A stretch of 48,269 nt of DNA from Candidatus Poseidonia sp. Lineage in GTDB: Archaea > Thermoplasmatota > Poseidoniia > Poseidoniales > Poseidoniaceae. Positions 40,747 through 48,269 of this stretch are shown here, in pieces. The notes under the pieces were generated by a model, which saw only the letters and a list, made by a program, of their open reading frames with translations, did no database searches and was not told where the DNA came from. Position 1 is the first letter of the stretch. Each line of letters begins with the position of its first letter. The stretch spans positions 1 through 48,269 of the forward strand of contig JAKMEE010000018.1 in the NCBI GenBank assembly GCA_022426155.1, in the 5' to 3' direction. Made by a program: the position numbers and the translations under genes.

Positions 40747-41184
40747 ATGAAACGCATCATGGCGGTCGGCGTCTTTGATTTGTTGCACGCAGGGCATCTT
40801 CATTATTTGGAGCAGGCAAAAGCACTTGGAAATCACCTCACCGTTGTTGTCGCACATGACGATACCGTTCGAAAAAGAAAACATGAACCTGTGACCAATC
40901 AAGATCTCCGTAGGAGAATGGTTGAAGGGCTCAAACCAGTGGACGAAGTCGTGATAGGCAACCCACCAGCTGTACCTATTTTTGACATTCTTCCGTCCAT
41001 CCGACCCGATGTGATCGCCTTGGGTTATGACCAAGAGCACGCAGAAGAAAACATCCGCAAGGCCTTGAACCAGCGAGGTTATTCAAGCATCGAAGTCGTT
41101 CGAGTTCAGGGTCTGACGGATGACCTCGACGGTACAAGGAAGATTATCGCTCGAATTCTTGAGCGCGCCGGTCAGCAGGAGTGA
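40747..41184 (+). CDS. ribL: FAD synthase (archaeal RibL, cytidylyltransferase-like)
   Basis: A 145-residue nucleotidyltransferase that transfers AMP from ATP to FMN, giving FAD. The HxGH motif is in GVFDLLHAGHLHYLEQAK (8-25). The later nucleotide loop DDLDGTRKIIARIL takes the place of the usual ISSTxIR motif. The size and the FDLLHAGH wording are those of archaeal RibL, not of bacterial bifunctional RibF. It sits between ribB and ribE, which supports the flavin assignment over glycerol-3-phosphate or other cytidylyltransferases of the same fold. Confidence 0.9.
   Translation: MKRIMAVGVFDLLHAGHLHYLEQAKALGNHLTVVVAHDDTVRKRKHEPVTNQDLRRRMVEGLKPVDEVVIGNPPAVPIFDILPSIRPDVIALGYDQEHAEENIRKALNQRGYSSIEVVRVQGLTDDLDGTRKIIARILERAGQQE
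41177..41181 (+). promoter_or_regulatory. Shine-Dalgarno deciding the ribE start
   Basis: AGGAG, inside the end of ribL, lies eight bases before ATG 41190 and only two before ATG 41184. The spacing and the canonical MFTGIV N-terminus both favour 41190. Confidence 0.6.
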
Positions 41185-41189
41185 TGAGG

Positions 41190-41792
41190 ATGTTCACAGG
41201 GATTGTTCAGGGTCTTGGTAAGGTGACTCACGTTCTCAAAGGAAACGCAGTTTGGACGTTCACCATCGCTCTGCCCGATGCATCTGGACTTCAGCAGGGT
41301 GGCAGTGTTGCTGTGCAAGGAACGTGCTTAACAGCAACTGAAATCAACGAATCCGAAGTGAAATTCGATGTGATTCCTGAAACTCTTGAACGGACCAATC
41401 TTGGTCAATTGAACGTTGGTGACGCCGTCAACATTGAGCGGTCTCTCAAGATGGGGGATGAATTAGGAGGGCATTTGCTCTCTGGACATATTATGGGGCA
41501 AGCCGAAGTTATTTCATGCCAACAACAAGGAGCGGGCATGGATCTTCTTCTCAAAGTACCTCAAAGCATGATGAAATTCATTCATGAAAAGGGGTACATC
41601 GGCCTTAATGGTGCCTCTTTGACCATTGGAAAAGTTACAGATTCATCGTTTAATATCCATCTCATTCCCGAAACACTGGCTCTTACGACCTTTGACCAAA
41701 TGGGCAGCGGTCACATGGTGAATGTTGAAATTGATGCTATGACCCAAACGACCGTGGCGACGGTTGAGCGAATGATGAAAGGTGAGAACTGA
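41190..41792 (+). CDS. ribE: Riboflavin synthase, alpha-chain type
   Basis: A 200-residue enzyme that dismutates two molecules of 6,7-dimethyl-8-ribityllumazine to riboflavin and the pyrimidine precursor. It has two tandem lumazine-binding barrels. The first begins MFTGIVQGLGKV and holds VQGTCLTAT; the second has GDELGGHLLSGHIMGQAEV near residues 90-108 and LNGASLTIG. This is the bacterial/eukaryotic type of synthase. Many archaea use an unrelated pentameric enzyme. Its stop overlaps the ribH start (TGATG), so the last two steps of riboflavin formation are translationally coupled. Confidence 0.95.
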   Translation: MFTGIVQGLGKVTHVLKGNAVWTFTIALPDASGLQQGGSVAVQGTCLTATEINESEVKFDVIPETLERTNLGQLNVGDAVNIERSLKMGDELGGHLLSGHIMGQAEVISCQQQGAGMDLLLKVPQSMMKFIHEKGYIGLNGASLTIGKVTDSSFNIHLIPETLALTTFDQMGSGHMVNVEIDAMTQTTVATVERMMKGEN

Positions 41793-42190
41793 TGGGAGCA
41801 ACCATGCAACGCATTGGAATCGTCTGTGGGTCCTATCACAGGGAGGCGGTTGAACAAATGCTTGCCTTCGCTCGTGAAGAGGCAAAGGTACTGGGATATT
41901 CGGTTGACTGGGTTCACTGGGTTTCTGGTTCCATGGAAGTACCACTTGCTCTTGCCCGCATGATGTCAGAAGTGGACGGAGCAGCCTGCTTGGGCATCAT
42001 AGAGAAGGGCGAAACACAGCATGGACTCGCCATGGGTCAAGCGGTCATCAAGAGCATCCTCGAGTTGCAACTTCAGCATAACAAACCAATTGGTCTTGGT
42101 ATTATTGGGCCAGGGGCAGAACCTCATCACATTGAACCCCGCTTGGAACCTCATGCAAGGTCGGCGATTCAGGCTCTGGCTGACTTCTGA
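41792..42190 (+). CDS. ribH: 6,7-dimethyl-8-ribityllumazine synthase
   Basis: A 132-residue lumazine synthase that joins the ribB product to the ribitylamino-pyrimidine. It has VCGSYHREAVEQML near the N-terminus, VSGSMEVPLALA (the GAFELP-like turn) and GIIEKGETQHG, in which the histidine of the GETxH loop is kept. PIGLGIIGPGAEP lies near the C-terminus. The GxE-P and GPG wording is closer to archaeal than to bacterial sequences. An internal ATG at 41804, preceded by GGGAG, could be the true start. Last gene of the flavin operon. Confidence 0.87.
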   Translation: MGATMQRIGIVCGSYHREAVEQMLAFAREEAKVLGYSVDWVHWVSGSMEVPLALARMMSEVDGAACLGIIEKGETQHGLAMGQAVIKSILELQLQHNKPIGLGIIGPGAEPHHIEPRLEPHARSAIQALADF

Positions 42191-42289
42191 AAGATTCTTA
42201 GAGACCATCGGGAAAACACACAAAGAACGCAGGTAAGGAACAATCCATTGTTGAGGAATGTTTTTCTCATCTCCTCATGTGTTCGGACC

Positions 42290-44494
42290 ATGCGAATGAA
42301 ACCCGTGTTGATGTTCTTCGCAATCGGGCTTCTTCTCGCCCTTTCCGTATCCCCTCTCGCTATTGCAGAAGTGAACGATGAGGTGACGCCTGAATCAATG
42401 ACTCGTATCATGATGCTTCCTCCAGAGGCCGAAGTGACAGGGATGCACATTACAGCCAATGGTCATTTTTTCGTGAACGCGATGCACCCCGATGAAGACA
42501 ATTTCAAGGCAACCGTGGGAGTCATCAACGGCGTTGACTGGAAGAACCTTCCAGACACAGTTCCAGAATTGGATTCATCCAGTAATGAGGGGGATGTTTG
42601 GCACGGTATTCGAACGTCCTTTGGGGATTATCAGGTGATTTTGCAAACCGGTGACATTCTTTCGGATGGGGGCGTTGCCGGAGGGATTTACGCTGTGGAT
42701 GATGGAGAAGAGATTCTCGTCAGCAAGAAACCAGATTACAATGCCTTTGTTCCTCTCAATCCTCAAGGCACCCAGGGTTACCTCTACACCGCATGGGAAG
42801 ACCGGCCGGCCGGAATCAGTCAGGTGGAACTTGAATGGAACACGACGTCCTCAGATTGGGATGTCATGAACGGCAAGATGTTAGACCTCAGTAGCATCAA
42901 TGGCGGGTGGGTTCTTTGTTTTGGGAGCATGAGCCCTTGGGGGTCGCCGTTATTCTCCGAGGAGCTGTATTTCGATGATACCCAAGACTGGAATAATGAG
43001 GCGTTCAACTACCATTCTGATCAAGGACGATTGGCTAATTACTTGGGCCACTATCCCAATCCATACGATTATGGTTACATTGTGGAAATTGAGAACGCTA
43101 CGGCTGCAGAACCCGATTTGAGCAAGCATTTCGCTATGGGTCGGTTCTCTCATGAAAATGCAGAAGTGATGCCGGATGAGAGAACCGTATATCTCACCGA
43201 TGATGGGTATGAGACAGTCTTGTTCAAATTCATTGCCGATACGGCTGGCGACCTTCGGTCGGGAACTCTCTTTTCGGCCCATGTCAATCAGGACAGTAGC
43301 AGGGATTCATCCACCACTGGGTTCGATGTTGAATGGTTAGAAATGGCATCATCATCCAATTTGGAAATAGAAAGTTGGATTGATGAATACGATGGAATCA
43401 CAACCGCGGACTTTACCGCTGGAGAGAATTCCTACATCTCGGATGAAGAAATCACTCAATGGGCGGAAGGGCGGTTAAACGAAGACCTCGATGGCGATGG
43501 AACGATTGGTTCAGCCGAAGACGACAGGGTTGCCTTCCTTGAATCACGCAAAGCTGCTGCTGCCCTTGGGGCTAGCAATGAATGGAACAAAATGGAAGGC
43601 GTCGCCTTCAATGAAAACGCTCCCGATAACCTCTATCTCGCAATGTCAAATATTGGTTATGAAATGAGCGACGGTCAGGGTGATATTGATGTCACACCCA
43701 ATTATTGTGGAATCGTTTACCGAATGACGATTGGGGCTCAATGGAATGTGGAAAGAATTGAACCCGCAATCTCTGGTGGGCCTTACACCTCTTCTGCTGA
43801 CCATGAATGTGATGTGAACAATCTGGCGGGGCCAGATAACCTTCTCGTCCTAGATGACGGACGTGTCTTGGTTGGGGAAGATACGAGAAAGCACCAATAC
43901 AACATGGTGTGGCTTTGGGAAGACCTAAGCCAGGGTGAGGCAGGCGATGGCGGTGATGATTCGGAGGAAAAGTTGCCAACAATCTCGGTGAACGAAGTCC
44001 TTCTTGTCGATGCCCCAAACCAATCTCTTCTGATGTCCAATTACAGTTTCCAGACTGAATTCAATTACCCCGAAGCAGGAACGAGTTACACCGCAATTCT
44101 TCTCGTAAAGGAGTATGGTGTTGACGAATGGAAAGGCATTTGGTTATGGGACGGCATTAAGATGGATGGTGAACAGTACGATCAAACCATTCCGCTCCAT
44201 GCTGGATGTTATTTCATCAACGCCTCCCTCTATGAGAGTGATGACCTCAATTCAGATGCAGCAAATGCTACGGTTGTTTCTGCGACAGACTTCGGCTTTG
44301 TGGGAGGAAGTGGCACATGCATGGATGGTATTTACTCCGACGGAACTGAATCGCTAAATGAATCCGATGAATCAAACGAAGTTGTGTTGGTTGAAGACGA
44401 TGATCAATCTGAATCTGTTCCTGGTTTCGAATGGTGGACCTTGGTTTTCGCTCTTCTCCTTGCACTACGATGTTCACGAATAGTTGCCTCTTAA
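42290..44494 (+). CDS. Secreted PhoX/DUF839-like protein with PGF-type C-terminal anchor
   Basis: A 734-residue secreted protein. The signal peptide is MKPVLMFFAIGLLLALSVSPLAIA. The body reads as a PhoX-type (DUF839) beta-propeller: ENAEVMPDERTVYLTDDGYE, EGVAFNENAPDNLYLAMSNI (about 432-451), CGIVYRMTI and LAGPDNLLVLDDGRVLVGED. PhoX enzymes are calcium-dependent phosphatases that release phosphate from organic esters. An EF-hand-like loop DLDGDGTIGSAE lies near residue 400. The C-terminus ends with an acidic spacer, then PGFEWWTLVFALLLALRCSR, which has the PGF, hydrophobic helix and terminal-arginine layout of PGF-CTERM sorting signals. Phosphate scavenging would suit a marine cell, but phosphatase activity is inferred from family only. 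Confidence 0.82.
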   Translation: MRMKPVLMFFAIGLLLALSVSPLAIAEVNDEVTPESMTRIMMLPPEAEVTGMHITANGHFFVNAMHPDEDNFKATVGVINGVDWKNLPDTVPELDSSSNEGDVWHGIRTSFGDYQVILQTGDILSDGGVAGGIYAVDDGEEILVSKKPDYNAFVPLNPQGTQGYLYTAWEDRPAGISQVELEWNTTSSDWDVMNGKMLDLSSINGGWVLCFGSMSPWGSPLFSEELYFDDTQDWNNEAFNYHSDQGRLANYLGHYPNPYDYGYIVEIENATAAEPDLSKHFAMGRFSHENAEVMPDERTVYLTDDGYETVLFKFIADTAGDLRSGTLFSAHVNQDSSRDSSTTGFDVEWLEMASSSNLEIESWIDEYDGITTADFTAGENSYISDEEITQWAEGRLNEDLDGDGTIGSAEDDRVAFLESRKAAAALGASNEWNKMEGVAFNENAPDNLYLAMSNIGYEMSDGQGDIDVTPNYCGIVYRMTIGAQWNVERIEPAISGGPYTSSADHECDVNNLAGPDNLLVLDDGRVLVGEDTRKHQYNMVWLWEDLSQGEAGDGGDDSEEKLPTISVNEVLLVDAPNQSLLMSNYSFQTEFNYPEAGTSYTAILLVKEYGVDEWKGIWLWDGIKMDGEQYDQTIPLHAGCYFINASLYESDDLNSDAANATVVSATDFGFVGGSGTCMDGIYSDGTESLNESDESNEVVLVEDDDQSESVPGFEWWTLVFALLLALRCSRIVAS

Positions 44495-44568
44495 TCACAT
44501 CTCAAAGGTTGCAGATTTGTCATCCTCGATAGCGTTGTGTGCAGCGGTCGCCAATTGGCTGGTACGCC

Positions 44569-45741
44569 TCATTCCTCTGACAGGTGGCTCTTCTCAACTT
44601 CAACCTCTATGGCTTGAATTTGTTCAGAACTGAGGTCAAGTGCTTTTGCTGTTAGCCTAAGCATGCTTCGTTCCAAGTTTGTGATCACTCCATCCGCCAT
44701 CGCCATTACAAACTGTTCACGATACAGTTCTGCCCCCTCAACACCGTCGATTTTTGATGATTGAACAACAGAATCTGTGCCCTTGTCAATTATTTTCATC
44801 AGCGGCACTCGAGTCACCAACATGATTGCGGTGATTGACATTCCCCCAATGTATCCATAGGTAGATGAAAGATAATTTTGCAGTATTTCCACTGTTAGGA
44901 AAAATACTGACAGCATGACTCCACCTAATGCGGCCCGATTGATGTTCGTCTTGAACAATCGTTCGACTCCCAAAATCTGGCTTCGAAGAATTCCTAGAGA
45001 GAACATTGCTCCAAATACAATGTTACCTAGCGTATAGGATAGAAGAATAATTCCCACGGTAGTGGTTGGTAGAACTCCCTCGATTTGGAAGATATTTCTG
45101 TAAAGCAGGTACAGAGCAATAGAGCCGAAAATAAACAAATATCTCAGCGCATAGCCGGTAAGGTATGAACGAATCCTCATTCTATCTTCAGAGCCTTCTT
45201 CGTATTTTTTACGAGCGAAAATTAAGATCAGTATTAGGTAGAGATTGACAAAAAGAATGGCAATCATCGTTTGAATAAATAGGCCTCCTTGTCCAAACCC
45301 GAGTCCAGCTTTATCTGCAATATACGCAACTCTCATCGAGGAGTCCCATCCAGTGATTAACTGGTGAAGGCCAAAGAGGAATCCAAATCCAATCAACATA
45401 GTCTGGACCTTTGGATGGCTAAATGGTTTGGCTAAAGGTGAATTGATTGTCCCTGCAAACGCAAGATAGGCAAATGGGAGGAAGGAAAATGCAAATGGCA
45501 TGAAATTCTGTATGAATTGAGCAGGAAGGACGGCGCCAGGGTGCTTTGGGAATCCAAACGGTACAAAAAATACCAGTGTTGCAACGGCTTCAGCCACAAG
45601 CATCAATGCGATGAATCGGTTTTCAGCGTCTCCTGGACGGGCTCTGAATGTCAACCTTGCGAGGTAAAGGAGAAGGGGGCTGCCCAGCAGAGCACACACA
45701 CTCGCGGCCATCCAAAGGCCTGGTGCAAGTTCGATCGCCAT
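44569..45741 (-). CDS. Seven-helix membrane protein with C-terminal TerB-like domain
   Basis: A 390-residue protein. Eight or nine hydrophobic segments fill residues 8-310, laid out like the 7TM sensor regions of signalling proteins (starting GLWMAASVCALLGSPLLLYLA). No kinase or cyclase domain follows. The last ~60 residues form a soluble helical domain (YREQFVMAMADGVITNLERS onward) that resembles the TerB/tellurite-resistance fold, where the ADGxIxxxE motif binds metal. It may be a membrane sensor with a small metal-binding effector (inference). Its DNA is AT-richer (about 40-47% GC in samples) than the gene that follows. A TATA-like GTTATACG lies about 40 bp upstream. Confidence 0.78.
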   Translation of the reverse strand: MAIELAPGLWMAASVCALLGSPLLLYLARLTFRARPGDAENRFIALMLVAEAVATLVFFVPFGFPKHPGAVLPAQFIQNFMPFAFSFLPFAYLAFAGTINSPLAKPFSHPKVQTMLIGFGFLFGLHQLITGWDSSMRVAYIADKAGLGFGQGGLFIQTMIAILFVNLYLILILIFARKKYEEGSEDRMRIRSYLTGYALRYLFIFGSIALYLLYRNIFQIEGVLPTTTVGIILLSYTLGNIVFGAMFSLGILRSQILGVERLFKTNINRAALGGVMLSVFFLTVEILQNYLSSTYGYIGGMSITAIMLVTRVPLMKIIDKGTDSVVQSSKIDGVEGAELYREQFVMAMADGVITNLERSMLRLTAKALDLSSEQIQAIEVEVEKSHLSEE

Positions 45742-45765
45742 AGTCCCTGTTTACCGACTTGGCTG

Positions 45766-45781
45766 ATGATTGTTTTCGTAT
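45766..45781 (+). repeat. Imperfect direct repeat, left copy
   Basis: ATGATTGTTTTCGTAT matches the sequence at 48174-48190 except for one inserted G. The two copies flank the GC-rich lipoprotein-MFS gene. Confidence 0.4.
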
Positions 45782-45784
45782 AAC
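45777..45784 (-). promoter_or_regulatory. TATA-like box for the 7TM-TerB gene
   Basis: The minus strand reads GTTATACG about 40 bp before the ATG at 45741, which would give a leader of about 15 bases. Weak evidence. Confidence 0.4.
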
Positions 45785-45897
45785 AAAACCTGCGAATACA
45801 GGTTCCTCCTCCTTGGGGTAGTTGGCAATGAAAGACCCCCGTCCCTCCCGAATCATACGTGAACAATCTTGAAGGTAAGCCGATTGACCCTCAATCC

Positions 45898-48009
45898 ATG
45901 CGACCGGTTCACTTCGTGTTGATGCTGGTCCTGCTCACGTCCCTTTCGGGGTGTTTGGGCGGCGGAGGCACCTCCGAGGAGATGTCCGGCACCTACATCG
46001 TTGAATCCAAGCTGACGCCCATCGAGGTAGAGGCCAAATCCGCTTACTATCAGGACGGCGAGACCGTGTCTTGGTCGGTTGAATCCAGTCCTTTGGCCGA
46101 CGCCATCGAGGCTGCTGGCGGAAACGTGGTCGGAGTGTTGTTCTCCTTGAGTTATGGCGAGGACGAATCTTCGGGCGGTCCAGTGTGCACAGGAGGTGAG
46201 GCCAACCAACCCGACACGATCGCCGGCTCCGCAACCAAGGGTGAGTGGGCGCTTTCGAACGCTGGTGAGAACCCTGGTTCCCATGACGTGAACCTCACCT
46301 GGCACAACCAGTCACTGCTCTCGGGTGTGATTGAGGGGGTGACCAAGAGCGAAATTATGGCACAATTGGCCTTCGGTGAGGAAGCCCTTGGAACGTATGA
46401 TTTGAGCCTCACCGTCAATGCGGAGGCCTTCAACGGGGCGCTGTGTTCGCACAACGACGACGGGGAAGAAGTCGCCACAGTGGTCAGTTTGCTGGTGCTG
46501 GACTTCACCGTTCTCAACGAGAACGGAGAGGAGGCATCGATGTTGGCAGTTGGCGATGGTTCGTTGCCACTGTTCATGTTCGCAGCCTGGATTTTCCCTG
46601 TGGTCTTCCTCGTTGGGTACGTTTCAACCCAACAACGAGACCGCTTCTATCTCGGGCTTGATATTGGTGAACCTGAAACCGAGGTCGTAGAGAGAGAATC
46701 CACCTCGGACGGCGAAACGCTTGTTGACAGCTATCGAGCCCGTGTCATCACCCTATCTGCGCTCTACGTCGCACAAGGCGTACCGTGGGGCTTCATCACC
46801 GTCACGATGGTGACCTTCCTCGCTGCTGAAGGGGCGGACGCCGGCGATCTTGCCTACTTGCTGACGCTCGGCACGCTGCCGTGGTCGTTCAAGTTCCTCT
46901 GGGGGCCCATCATTGACCGCTTCCAAATGCCCGAACTCGGACGCCGTCGGCCCTGGATTCTCATTGCTCAGACCGGCATGGTGGCGCTGCTCGTCACCAT
47001 GCTCTTGGTGCCCGACTTGACCAACAACATCTCTCTGCTCGGCGCGCTGTTCTTCGTATACAACGTGTTCACGGCGCTTCAAGACGTGTCGACCGATGCC
47101 TTGGCGGTTGACGTGCTTCAACCCCATGAGTTCGAGCGGGTCAACAGCTACATGTTCACGGCCAAGTCGCTGGGTGGGGTCATCGGTGGAGCAGGTCTTG
47201 GGACCATCATCGGCATCGTGGGTATCAAAGGGGCCTTCCTCATCCAAATTCCCATTCTCGTCATCATCATGATGGTGCCTTTCTTCATGCGCGAGCGACC
47301 GGGGGACAAGCGCTTTCCTTGGGAAGAAGGCCACATTGCAGATGTGGCTGAAGAGCCTGAGGAATGGGCTGAGAACGTGCGGGACTTTGGCGTCATTTTT
47401 GGGAACATCAAGACTGCCTTTTCGGTTCGCTCAGCTCAACTCGGCATTGCGGTCAGCCTCATGATTTCCCTTGCGTTCATTCTCATTCCCATCCTCCCGC
47501 TGCTCTTCCTCCAGGAATTGGGGTGGAGCCAAGAAGAATTCAACGCCACGAAGGGCGGTCTCATCCTCGTGGTCACCATGCTTGGGGCCATGGCAGGTGG
47601 AGAACTTGGTCGCCGATTTGGTGGAAAGTCCATGCTGATGTACGCAGCAATCGGCGCTTCGTTGACCACATTGGTATGGGGCACGTTTGACAACCAGTGG
47701 GGCAATGGTTGGTTCATGATGCTTGTGTGGCTCATCCATACCTTCCTCTGGGCCATTGTGTCCATTTGCGCCTATTCACTCATGATGCGGGTGACTTGGG
47801 CGGAAGTTGGAGGAACCCAATTCACCGGCTACATGGCGATGATGAACCTCTCTGCCATCATGGGCTACCAATTGGCCCCCATCTTCGCCGAACGCTACAA
47901 CTACCAGACAATCTTCTACATCGCTGCCGTACTCGAGACGTTCGTGGTGCTTGCTGTGCTGTTCATTGACCCTCAAGAGACGGATCGGACACTCAACGCT
48001 GCAGTGTGA
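45898..48009 (+). CDS. Lipoprotein domain fused to MFS transporter (AmpG/PAT-like)
   Basis: The product is 703 residues from ATG 45898; a GTG at 45859 would add 13. The N-terminus is a lipoprotein signal with lipobox LSGC (Cys19) and a Gly run. About 190 residues of extracytoplasmic beta-rich domain with a few cysteines follow, then a membrane helix (LPLFMFAAWIFPVVFLVGYV) and a cytosolic linker. From about residue 280 there is a full 12-helix major facilitator domain. GLPW-like VAQGVPWGFIT, LPWSFKFLWGPIIDR and GRRRPWILIAQ are the AmpG/PAT-family hallmarks. AmpG relatives import cell-wall muropeptides or other small solutes; the substrate here is unknown. The gene is clearly GC-richer (63% in one 60-base sample against 47% in the neighbour), suggesting different ancestry. 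Confidence 0.88.
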   Translation: MRPVHFVLMLVLLTSLSGCLGGGGTSEEMSGTYIVESKLTPIEVEAKSAYYQDGETVSWSVESSPLADAIEAAGGNVVGVLFSLSYGEDESSGGPVCTGGEANQPDTIAGSATKGEWALSNAGENPGSHDVNLTWHNQSLLSGVIEGVTKSEIMAQLAFGEEALGTYDLSLTVNAEAFNGALCSHNDDGEEVATVVSLLVLDFTVLNENGEEASMLAVGDGSLPLFMFAAWIFPVVFLVGYVSTQQRDRFYLGLDIGEPETEVVERESTSDGETLVDSYRARVITLSALYVAQGVPWGFITVTMVTFLAAEGADAGDLAYLLTLGTLPWSFKFLWGPIIDRFQMPELGRRRPWILIAQTGMVALLVTMLLVPDLTNNISLLGALFFVYNVFTALQDVSTDALAVDVLQPHEFERVNSYMFTAKSLGGVIGGAGLGTIIGIVGIKGAFLIQIPILVIIMMVPFFMRERPGDKRFPWEEGHIADVAEEPEEWAENVRDFGVIFGNIKTAFSVRSAQLGIAVSLMISLAFILIPILPLLFLQELGWSQEEFNATKGGLILVVTMLGAMAGGELGRRFGGKSMLMYAAIGASLTTLVWGTFDNQWGNGWFMMLVWLIHTFLWAIVSICAYSLMMRVTWAEVGGTQFTGYMAMMNLSAIMGYQLAPIFAERYNYQTIFYIAAVLETFVVLAVLFIDPQETDRTLNAAV

Positions 48010-48026
48010 GCGCTTGTTCGTGTGGA

Positions 48027-48056
48027 TTTTATCCGGATTCCATGTCGTCCGGAAAA
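48027..48056 (+). terminator. Imperfect hairpin after the MFS gene
   Basis: TTTTATCCGGA and TCCGGAAAA can pair through TTTT/AAAA and CCGGA/TCCGG with a two-base bulge. It lies 18 bases after the MFS stop. It may mark the transcript end, but no long T-run is present. Confidence 0.3.
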
Positions 48057-48167
48057 CATGTTGAAACCCTTTGTACACCCTTGCGTAGATATTAGGTGAG
48101 TGGAAATCAGGCGCTCCTTCCTCATGTATTCAAGAAATGCAAGAAGTACGCCTCCTTTCTGAGAAGA

Positions 48168-48175
48168 TATTATAT
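48168..48175 (+). promoter_or_regulatory. TATA box for the gene at the right edge
   Basis: TATTATAT is centred about 27 bp before the ATG at 48199, the spacing of a leaderless archaeal gene. It supports the partial gene that follows. Confidence 0.55.
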
Positions 48176-48190
48176 GATTGGTTTTCGTAT
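48174..48190 (+). repeat. Imperfect direct repeat, right copy
   Basis: ATGATTGGTTTTCGTAT is the partner of the repeat at 45766-45781. It lies between a TATA box and the ATG at 48199. Confidence 0.4.
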
Positions 48191-48198
48191 CATTGCAC

Positions 48199-48269
48199 AT
48201 GGAGATAAAGAATATTTTGGACCCGCGTAAAGGAATGATTGTTTCCGGCGTTATTGTATTGTTACTACT
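48199..48269 (+). CDS. N-terminus of a membrane or secreted protein (cut by window edge)
   Basis: Twenty-three codons are visible: MEIKNILDPRKGMIVSGVIV and on into leucines. The positively charged start followed by a hydrophobic run is a signal peptide or first membrane helix. A well-placed TATA box supports ATG 48199. The product cannot be identified. Confidence 0.5.
   Translation, partial: MEIKNILDPRKGMIVSGVIVLLL

Noticed and set aside
45859-45897. GTG 45859 as start of the lipoprotein-MFS gene
   Set aside because: It would place 13 hydrophilic residues before an otherwise standard lipoprotein signal; ATG 45898 gives the canonical signal.

Overview
The window looks like a piece of a marine planktonic archaeal chromosome, most likely Marine Group II (Candidatus Poseidoniales, Thermoplasmatota). 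The archaeal signals are TATA boxes about 25 bp upstream of start codons (leaderless genes), an archaeal FAD synthase (RibL), an archaeal NFACT/Rqc2 protein, an archaeal-style tRNA-Gln, lipobox lipoproteins and very large Asp-rich calcium-binding surface proteins. Many metabolic genes are nevertheless of bacterial type: GTP cyclohydrolase II, riboflavin synthase alpha, GpsA and RNase PH. This mixture is typical of that lineage. Lineage assignment is inference from gene content; no marker such as 16S rRNA is present.

Layout. 1-235 holds the 5' end of ribA on the minus strand, divergent from a stress-like operon (330-4256): Nudix hydrolase, class II photolyase, SRPBCC/epimerase fusion and peroxiredoxin. 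4310-9006 is a three-gene envelope operon led by a thrombospondin-type-3 (TSP3) surface protein. Thiamine pyrophosphokinase (8993-9622) is convergent with it. 9740-15961 encodes a roughly 2070-residue FG-GAP plus TSP3 membrane-anchored giant, followed by a cytosolic EF-hand/zinc-ribbon protein. 17531-21723 carries two peptidase-family genes in head-to-head orientation and dihydroorotase. 21784-24494 carries a MoaB-type protein and a large membrane protein. tRNA-Phe, RNase PH, thiolase and a DEAD-box helicase follow. 28725-34163 is a minus-strand block: methyltransferase, NFACT, quinone-oxidoreductase-like MDR and a Nudix/metallo-beta-lactamase fusion. 34255-37333 carries a small membrane protein, tRNA-Gln and a PhnD-PhnC-PhnE-type ABC transporter. 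37336-39846 has a small protein, GpsA and an AP-endonuclease-like TIM barrel. 39985-42190 is a riboflavin/FAD operon (ribB-ribL-ribE-ribH). 42290-48009 has a PhoX-like secreted protein, a 7TM-TerB-like membrane protein and a GC-rich lipoprotein-MFS fusion. A new leaderless gene starts at 48199 and runs off the edge.

How the genes fit together. The riboflavin genes, with ribA at the opposite end of the window, cover the steps from GTP to FAD except the deaminase/reductase and phosphatase steps. The envelope genes form a theme of calcium-binding extracellular repeats, a single C-terminal membrane anchor and a cytosolic tail, next to a cytosolic EF-hand protein. They are the best candidate here for an undescribed adhesion, substrate-capture or sensing system. 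RNase PH, the DEAD-box helicase and NFACT are RNA and translation quality-control functions scattered through the centre.

Gene density is very high. No stretch over 300 bases lacks a gene; the longest gaps (about 100-190 bases) hold promoters, the tRNAs and a few inverted repeats. I saw no CRISPR array, insertion sequence, rRNA or replication origin.
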